NCBI GenBank assembly: GCA_032622095.1
Contig: CP136067.1
Span: forward strand, 1,364,001-1,428,000
Origin: Siphonodentalium dalli
Lineage: Eukaryota; Mollusca; Scaphopoda; Gadilida; Siphonodentaliidae
Reading direction: 5' to 3'
Length of the DNA: 64,000 nucleotides
Shown: positions 56,290 to 64,000 of the stretch, piece by piece
How the letters are laid out: each line of letters begins with the position of its first letter
Numbering within the stretch: position 1 is the stretch's first letter
The notes under the pieces: generated by a model
What the model was told of the DNA's origin: nothing
What the model saw: only the letters and a program-made list of their open reading frames with translations
The model's database searches: none
Made by a program: the position numbers and the translations under genes

Positions 56290-57345
56290 CCGCCAATTGG
56301 TGTGCATCAGTATCGGTGGACTAATTAATAGGTAAAATCGAAAAATGACTAATTAAGGGCCATAACTCTATCAAATTTTATCGGGCCAGGCTGGTTTTCG
56401 AACTCGTCCGAAATATTCTTGGCAAGTACGTCTAGCTATTCCAAATGTTAAACAAATCGGAGGACGTTTGTTGAAGTTATCGCGCTAACAAGCTAAAAAT
56501 TCACGAAAAATGACTAATTAAGGGCCATAACTCTATCAATTTTTTTTCGAACTCGTCCAGGATATTATTGGAAGACACTTATATACCAAATTTTTGTTGA
56601 ATCGGATGACGTTTGTTGAAGTTATCGCGCTAACGAGCTCAAAATTCGTACAAAATGACTACTTAAGGACCATAACTCTATAAAATTTTATCGGACCGGC
56701 CGGTTTTCTAACTCGTCCGAGGTATTCTTGGGAGACACCTATATATCAAAATTTCAATCAAATAGGATGATGTTTGTTAAATTATCGCGCTAACGAGCTG
56801 AAAATTTGTGAAAAAATGACTAATTAAGGGCCATAACTCTATCAAATTTTATCGGACCAGGCCGGTTTTCGAACTCGTCCGAGATATTCTTGGGAGACAC
56901 CTATATACCAAATTTCAATCAAATTGGATAACGTTTGTTGAAGTTATCGCGCTAACGAGCTGAAAATTCGTGAAAAATGACTAATTAAGGGCCATAACTC
57001 TGTCAAATTTTATCGGACCAGGCCGGTTTTCGAACTCGTCCGAGATATTCTTGGGAGACACCTATATACCAAATTTCAATCAAATCGGATAACGTTTGTT
57101 GAAGTTATCGCGCTAAAGAGCTGAAAATCAGTGAAAAATGGCAAAGGGCCATAACTCTGTAATAAATGTGCGGACGAACCCGATTGTTTGTCTGCAGCTT
57201 ACTTGCATGGATATGTACTCACACACCAAATTTTTTTTAATCCGTCAATAAACGGTTGAGTTATAAGCAAAACAGGCCGCCTGCCCGATAGCCAGCCCAC
57301 CCGCCCGCCGTCCCTCATCAAACTATAAGTCGAGTTTTGGAAAAA
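56290..57345 (+). repeat. Tandem array of ~165 bp units
   Basis: Six units share AATGACTAATTAAGGGCCAT, TTTTCGAACTCGTCCGAGAT, CTATATACCAAATTTCAATC and GTTGAAGTTATCGCGCTAAC. Ends with CCGCCTGCCCGATAGCC and a hairpin AGTCGAGTTTTGG.AAAAACTCGACT at about 57328. Confidence 0.85.
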
Positions 57346-57760
57346 AACTCGACTAAAAATGTCGAAAATGGTTAATAACTCGGTAAAAAAAAATATTTTT
57401 CCGTCATCTATATACATGTTGCACATCTCCAATATGTGGGTAACAATACTCTGAAGTTTCAAATATCTACGAACAAAACTGTAGTCCATCTGAGGAGTTG
57501 ATTACACCATGAAGGTACCCTCATACTGAAGTGGAAAAGGGTTAATAACTCCATCAAAAAATAATTATTCCGTCATCTATATATATACATGTTGCACATC
57601 TTCAATATATCGGCAACAATATTCTGAAGTTTCAAATCTCTGGGATGAAATCTGTAGGAGGAGATGATTACACCATGAAGGTACTCAAAAGTGTGATGGA
57701 CGGACGAACAGACGGACGGAGCCCGTTTCTATAGTCCCCCGAAAAATATATTTTTCGGGG
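57346..57760 (+). repeat. Two ~180 bp repeat units
   Basis: GTTAATAACTC and CATATACATGTTGCACATC recur; ends with GGACGGACGAACAGACGGACG, then a hairpin TCCCCCGAAAAATATATTTTTCGGGG. Confidence 0.65.
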
Positions 57761-58757
57761 AACAATAAATCTGCGGATTGGTGAATATTTCTCGGTATGT
57801 TGAGTAAATATATGTTATTCCCGATGACACTTGAGTCGCTTGACAAATGGAAATGTGGTTTAACAGCAAGACAAATTTGACAAAGAGGTTCAGTCTTTCA
57901 ATGAAGTCCAAACATGTAGTACATAATCTTTGGAATTTGGCCAAGCAAGGACACCATGTATTTTTGGGTGGGTTTTAAGCTCTAATTCTATACAATTTTT
58001 TCAACCAATCGCAGTGAGTGGTTTCTTCTAGACAAGAAGAGGGCAGTGTATTTGTCCATTGGTTATTTTGATTTACGGTGCACGTGCATCATTGCGCTGA
58101 AGGAAGAGGCGTGGCATAACTGACATTCATATCGATCTATCACCTGATTAGTCGTCGATTCATTTTGGTGCATTCTCTTGCAATACTATTATACGCAGGG
58201 AAGTCGGAGGGTTTGTGTAATATTGTGAGCGAAAGGGGGACGTATCCTGGGTTTTCATATTCCCTTCCCTCATTCCGTTAGTTGTTCTAAATGTTGTTTA
58301 ATATGATGATTGAATATTGAAAAAAATGTGAGCCTGCAAAACGATATTTACACATGGGTACACTGAGTAACATAAACCGCACGACCACACGCTTTCTGTG
58401 TGTTTTGATTGCACGCATGGATGTTACGCTTGGATTTAAACATTTAAATAACTTGATTTAGGCTTGAGTTAAATTATTTGTTTGTACACGCTTTTGATTG
58501 GCTGGCACCATTGATTGCCGAGGACATTACAATTAGTTTATTTTAGACGATATTAGTGACGATATGGAAATTTTAACTGGGTATTGTTGATTAATAGGGA
58601 AACTGCCCAGCACTAACTCTAATGATAGGCCATAAAACTATAAAAAAAACACCAATTATCAAACTGAGTTTTTTATTGCGGTCTGGTTTGCGTTCACGAA
58701 TTTGATTGATCTTTCAATATCCAACTTCCTGCTGTCCGCAGATTGAATATTGGAACA
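57761..58757. other. No recognisable gene
   Basis: Nothing recognised. Confidence 0.4.
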
Positions 58758-58843
58758 CATTTTACCAATAAACTAAGGGGGTTTGCACAGCTTGTGGTGA
58801 CATTTTACCAATAAACTAAGGGGGTTTGCACAGCTTGTGGTGA
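58758..58843 (+). repeat. Perfect 43 bp tandem duplication
   Basis: 58758-58800 and 58801-58843 are identical (CATTTTACCAATAAACTAAG..), a recent slippage or assembly duplication. Confidence 0.85.
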
Positions 58844-59100
58844 CAATATACCTGATAGTTATCGTTGCCAATGGTCTTTTGTTGAATATCCACACATACA
58901 CAGTTGTATGTAGCTCCTATTTGATATTTGAAACATATTTCCTAATTTTGTGTTACCCAGTTTACAACTACGATGATATCCAAATCGTAATAAAATGGTC
59001 CAACGCAGGCCATTTTTTTCTATGCGGCTATGCCTGAGAATCAAAACCATTTTTTTGCCTTATACAATGTATTATATTATAAAAAAAAAATATTTATTTA

Positions 59101-59142
<42 letters not shown>

Positions 59143-62100
59143 TTTTTTTTATTGAGCAAGACATTCAATCTAGATTTTTCTTTTCTTTTTAAGAGTAAAT
59201 ATTTTCGAAAAAGGGCCATACTCAGTTAAAAATAGTAGGATCAAACCCATATTCGAACTCGATCTGTCTTTTGGGCTGAGAAATTCATATACAAATTTTG
59301 GTTCGGATCAAAAAGTTATGGCACCAAGTGTAAAGTGTCTATGGACAGACAGATAGCTAGACTAACAAATGGGTAGATATGTGGCTATGAGTTATGTGGC
59401 TAAAATAATTATGTGTCTCTAATTTTTATGTGGCTTCTCAAGTAGCCATAAAATTTTATGTGGCTATAAAGTAGTTGATAGTGATAAAATTTCATATTAT
59501 GGAATCATAAAATGTGGGAATTGTAGCAGAAGCTGATTAAAACTCAAAAACTTGCTCACAGCAACTAGGACAGTGGAATAGGAGAAACTGACAGGTTGGT
59601 GATTGAGTGAGTGACTAGCCACATAACTGTCCGAACACCTCCTATTGACAAATCATGGAGTCTAAATCAATGGACTTTTAGTTTCCCACTTTTGAGTGAC
59701 TTCAAAATTAAATAGGCTGATTAGGTGAAATAGATCATTTTTGAAGGATCATCTAAACTCTGTTACCTGGCTAGCCACGTAACAGAAGTTAATCACATAC
59801 ATATCCATTTCACAAAATCATAGCCACATATTAAAGTAGTCATTTTTAAACGCGGATGGACGGATGGACGACAAGTGGTCATTCCGGATGTCGACACTAT
59901 GTTTACCATACTATATCATATCATAAAAAATATCATGTAAAAATTTACGTACCTACCCTAATTTTATCACTTCGTTAGCGGAAACATACAATCTTGTTTG
60001 TTTTTTTGCCCAAATAATCCCATTGACAATTTCATAAATACTAATTCCATGACCAGGATTAAATTGAACTGATATTACCGCAGCATCTATATCGTTGATT
60101 TTGATTTTATCGGTAAGTTTTGATTACAGAGGAATTCAGTGAAATTTCTTAATATTTAAATGGAAATTAAATATAATACACATATTGATCAACCTATTTT
60201 GATCCCCGGTACATGACAACAACTAGCAAATAACATTTAATTTGAGGTTGGAAGATTATTAGCTGCTTTAAGACACAGAATATAATGAATCAAGGAACTG
60301 GAACAGGAGATTAAAACATATATGTATCGAGTATTGACAATGTAACAAGGATTCACCACATCCCTTCTGAAATTATGATTGGTAACAGTTTTAAAACTGG
60401 TTGGTCAGAGTTATGTTCAGAGACAAACTTCCTCATGTATATTGCACTTACATTAGAGACCTGACCCCAGACCCATATGTCGATATCACTTTGCTTGGCG
60501 ATGAGTTGAAGCTTATCTGGTAGGCAACTCCAAATTTGGCAGCAGCTTATCTCCTTTGGCACTCATTTGTGAATCTAAATAACAAGATGATACTTTAAAC
60601 ATTAAATATTTTCATTTTGTTCAGGACATGATCAGCCCATTGCCAGAGTGTGACAGATGTCCTGCCCAGGAAGATAACATAGGCCTCTGTAGTTGTGCTC
60701 CTGGTCCCAGTGATCTGCATTATGGTAACAACATTTTCCCCCAATATTTCTGCTCACACAACCCTAGCTGTCACAGTAAGTGGAGAAATATTGCTATTAT
60801 TTTCTAAGTTTCCAGCTGAGTTGTTTTTAAAATATTATTTATTGAATTATTTTCTAAATCTTCAACAGTTTTCATTTTATCCCTTTGAACCCTAGAATAT
60901 ATATGTAAAACACCCCATTCCCTGGGTTGTAGAACAAAATTGGGATGTTTCAAATGATATCTAAACCACTTTACAATAGAATCACATTGGTATATATAAT
61001 ATCAATTACATGTAGGATGCAGTAATTTAGAAAACATTATGAATTATTGTATAAATGAGTCCTTGTCCAGTGGTTGAGCTTGCTACATATATATCATGCC
61101 CACTAACAGTTATCCCCAGGTTTCCCTATGAATAGGAACAGTATATTTATTGACATCATATGTACATGTATGTGACAGATGTTTATTAGCCTATTTTCAG
61201 CAGTTGACCAGCAATACACAATTGGTTAAATGATAATCAAATCACAATAAACAGAACGATCTGTTTGTTATTATGGGGCATATGTTGATACTAGATTTGG
61301 TTGTTCTTACTTTTTCTGGTTTAATTGTTTGAGATTTTGCGACGTCATGGCAGAGAATGTAAAAATCATGACAATTCAGCGTAACTGTCGCCCGTATGCT
61401 GGACATAGCCCAACATGTCATATATGGAAAGAGTGGAGTATTTAGTACTGGCAGGTTATTATCCTGTCCGTACAAATGTTGAATAATAGTCAAAAACATA
61501 ACCCTCCCCCAATGTTATAAAATATGAAATAAAGCCATCACTGGGGATTGGATCAAAGAATGACACAAACAAGTAAGGGAAATCCCCAGTGGTATATATA
61601 GTATATCATTGTAATGACTACATGGAGGGATATTTCATTAGTCCATCTTATCAGTTGGAGAAATAGTAAACAAAAACTTAAGACGAAATCATCCACACAA
61701 ATGTGGCGGTGAGGACTGTACATGTAGTTCAGAATGAAAAGATTTAAGCAAACGTTAGGAATTACTTTGTGCTGAATACAAAGAAGAAACAAAAAGTGTG
61801 AAATTTATATCCATGTCTCGTCTTAGTAGACAATCAAAATACAAGATGGTGCCCAATGTGGCGGCTAATTTTAATGTCAACACTGCAAATAACGAATACG
61901 AAAGCTGGACAAAATGTCTCATATGGTAGTTTGTAGCGACATATTGTTTATATTGTGTGCTTATATAAGATGCCGATATGTTGTTTGATTGACGATTTGT
62001 CATATCTCAAATTAACTTTCTTATACCTTGATCGATCAGCTTTGTATGGGCGCATAAACCGTGTCTCTCGTTCTGCCTTTGGTTTGGTAGTATCCTATAT

Positions 62101-62280
62101 CAGGTTCTAAATGTCAGATTCTCAGCTATGACACAGATGATACAAGGATGTTGTGCACTATATTCCGCCAGAATTAGCACTGGATGGATATTTTAGTTGT
62201 TGAATGTTTAGGTTGTTTTGCTGCTGATTATCAGGAAATTTGTTTAAAATATTTGGAGAAAGACAAACCAACAAAAATAA
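58844..62280. other. Mostly featureless, with AT microsatellite
   Basis: (TTTA)n and (TA)n at 59090-59137. 59190-59370 has one unit of the GGGCCATA.TC..TCGAACTC repeat style. The complement frame 60353-60562 has no domain; it lies beside a splice-donor-like AATGTAAGTG but no exon can be supported. Nothing else recognised. Confidence 0.4.
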
Positions 62281-63240
62281 CAAGAGCTACGCTGGGCGTG
62301 CAATATACGCCCTCTCTTGGGTCGGCGGAAACTGGTAAATAAGGGGCATAACTCTGGTAAAAATTGGCGGACGGAACTCAAATTTGAACTTGACCTGTGT
62401 TTTGGTGGGAGAAAGTAATATACCAAATTATCATTGAATCCGATAAGCTCTAGTAAAGTTATCATCCGGACAACAAATTTCAGGGATTTTCTAAGTCAAA
62501 TTACGTCAAATAAGGGGCATAACTCCGGTGAAAATTGGCGGACGGAACCCAAATTCGAACTTGAGCTGTATTTTCTCCTCGTAAACCCACATACCAAATT
62601 TGATTGAAATCGGTTCACTCTAACTAAAGTTATCATCCGGACAACAAATTTCAGGGATTTTCTAAGTCAAAAATGCCATAACTCTCGCAAAAATTATCGG
62701 ATTAAAACGAAATTCGGACTAGAGCTGTATTTCGATATATGTAATCCACAAAATAACGGGTTTTGCGTATAAACATTCCAAAATCGAGTTATCATCCGGA
62801 AACCAAAAAACAGAAGAAAAACCGAATTTTCTGAGTCGAAAAAGGGGCATAACTCTGCCAAAAATGGTCGGACAGAACCCAAGTTCGAACTTGACCTGTG
62901 TTTTGGTGGGAGAAAGTAATATACCACATTTGGATTCATTCCGATAAACTATACTAAAGTTATCATCCGGACAACAAATTTCAAGGATTTTCTAAGTCAA
63001 AAAACGTCAAATAAGGGGCATAACTCCGGTGAAAATTGGCGGGCGGAACCCAAATTCGAACTTGAACTTACTTTTCGGCTAATAAACCCACATACCAAAT
63101 TTTATTAAATTTGGTTCACTCTAACTAAAGTTATCATCCGGACAACAGGTTAACGGACGCCCGCCCAGACGCCCGCCCGGACGGACGGACGGACAGACCA
63201 ATACTATAATACGGCCTTTTTTTCAAAAGGGCGTATAAAA
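62281..63240 (+). repeat. Tandem array of ~150-165 bp units
   Basis: Six units share AAGGGGCATAACTC, AATTGGCGGACGGAACCCAA, TTCGAACTTGACCTG and AAAGTTATCATCCGGACAAC. Ends CCCGCCCGGACGGACGGACG. Confidence 0.85.
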
Positions 63241-64000
63241 ATCACTCAGCGAAATTCCGAGAATGACTTCAATAGTTCAATTGGCTGAATTACCGCATTA
63301 ACGGCAGCCAGCCAATAGATGTGTAATAAATAGAATTATCATCTATCGATCTCAGTGCGCATTTTGACTATTGTTTGACATATTTGATGTCATTTAGAGA
63401 TGGTAAAGCATTAACAATATGCAGGCATCTGGCAGTATTAGTGTCATCAACTGTTACAAGTAAACATGCATGTGGCACGATAAGAAGTGTCATTGTATTA
63501 ATGTTCAGTAATAATATATCACTTTCATTAATATATGGTGATGGTCTAGAATGTGCAGTCCTCGTTAACATGCACTTTTGACTTTCCACCAACATTTTCA
63601 GAGAGGTCATCGCTAACTAGCCTTGCAACTATTTTGGCCAAAAGAAACATTAATTAACAGAATCAATATCTATCTTATATGTAGCAATGCGAAAATGGCA
63701 CACATTTTGAAATCCAGCAAATGAGAGGTCTAATCATTCTCTGGCTTTGGGAAAGTGGGATATGAGTCCACAATCAATCAAAGTTCGCAAATCATAGTAA
63801 CTATTTAATAATGTAACACGGATATGTAGATAAATGTATGTCGATGCTATTCCATTCAAAATATTAGTATTGAAAAGCTAAATTATTGCAATCAACTACT
63901 AGAGCGAACAAGATGAAACCATTTGAAGGGTTGTTGAAGACTTCTGGCACTTCAACAACACCTTTCTAAATGCAGTGCAAAGCATCACAAAAGTCGGGAC
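63241..64000. other. No recognisable gene
   Basis: Nothing recognised up to the window edge. Confidence 0.35.

Noticed and set aside
60353-60895. Possible exons near splice-donor-like AATGTAAGTG and frame 60695-60895
   Set aside because: No recognisable protein, no consistent acceptor and no second exon.

Overview
The window reads as eukaryotic, intron-and-repeat-rich, AT-rich genomic DNA. The many families of 150-180 bp tandem repeats ending in 'cggacggacgg'-type strings, the LINE remnants and the palindromic MITE-like elements suggest a marine lophotrochozoan, most likely a mollusc; this is inference from repeat style, not from a diagnostic host gene. No complete host gene was recognised.

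The centrepiece is one Polinton/Maverick-type element (adintovirus-like, protein-primed DNA transposon/endogenous virus) at about 6443-22846, bounded by inverted terminal repeats of roughly 480-580 bp. It sits inside a copy of another repeat whose uninterrupted relatives lie at 24224-25390. A long minus-strand block carries, in order of transcription, protein-primed DNA polymerase B (19500-15707), an F-box-like protein, the A32/FtsK-type packaging ATPase, two related small 'GG-motif' proteins, a conserved 246-residue protein, a retroviral-type integrase with a chromodomain, a two-span membrane protein, penton-type minor capsid protein, a small basic virion-type protein, major capsid protein, a small Cys/His protein and an adenovirus-type cysteine protease. 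The polymerase, capsid, protease, integrase and several other frames are broken by stops and frameshifts (all three stop codons are used), so this copy is decayed, while the ATPase and several small proteins remain open. A CCHC zinc-knuckle gene diverges from the polymerase.

The most unusual part is a set of four accessory genes at the two ends of the element (7528-7091, 20701-20347, 20945-21430, 22113-21664). All four are preceded by the same roughly 75 bp promoter-like module (GCGCG, a TGACGTCA-like core, and a CCCGAACGTCA block), and all four end in a hairpin matching the replication-dependent histone mRNA 3' stem-loop, followed after exactly 13 nt by a shared purine-rich downstream motif. 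Two of the four products are paralogues placed in mirror orientation near opposite TIRs. The picture is a co-regulated gene set whose mRNAs may end like histone mRNAs, that is, unpolyadenylated and tied to S phase. The two divergent gene pairs are each separated by a near-perfect palindrome acting as a symmetrical promoter.

Outside the element: 1-6 kb has a foldback MITE, an exon-like triplication, a TACACA minisatellite, a SAP-domain retroelement fragment and a hairpin minisatellite. 22.9-29 kb holds a tandemly duplicated 455 bp repeat, several copies of a repeat family ending AATATATAATAGAT, and a decayed LINE reverse transcriptase. 29-64 kb is repeat-dominated, with palindromes, an inverted C2H2 zinc-finger remnant, a 786 bp tandem duplication, a 2.4 kb array of ~165 bp units with an internal inversion, and long stretches in which nothing could be recognised.
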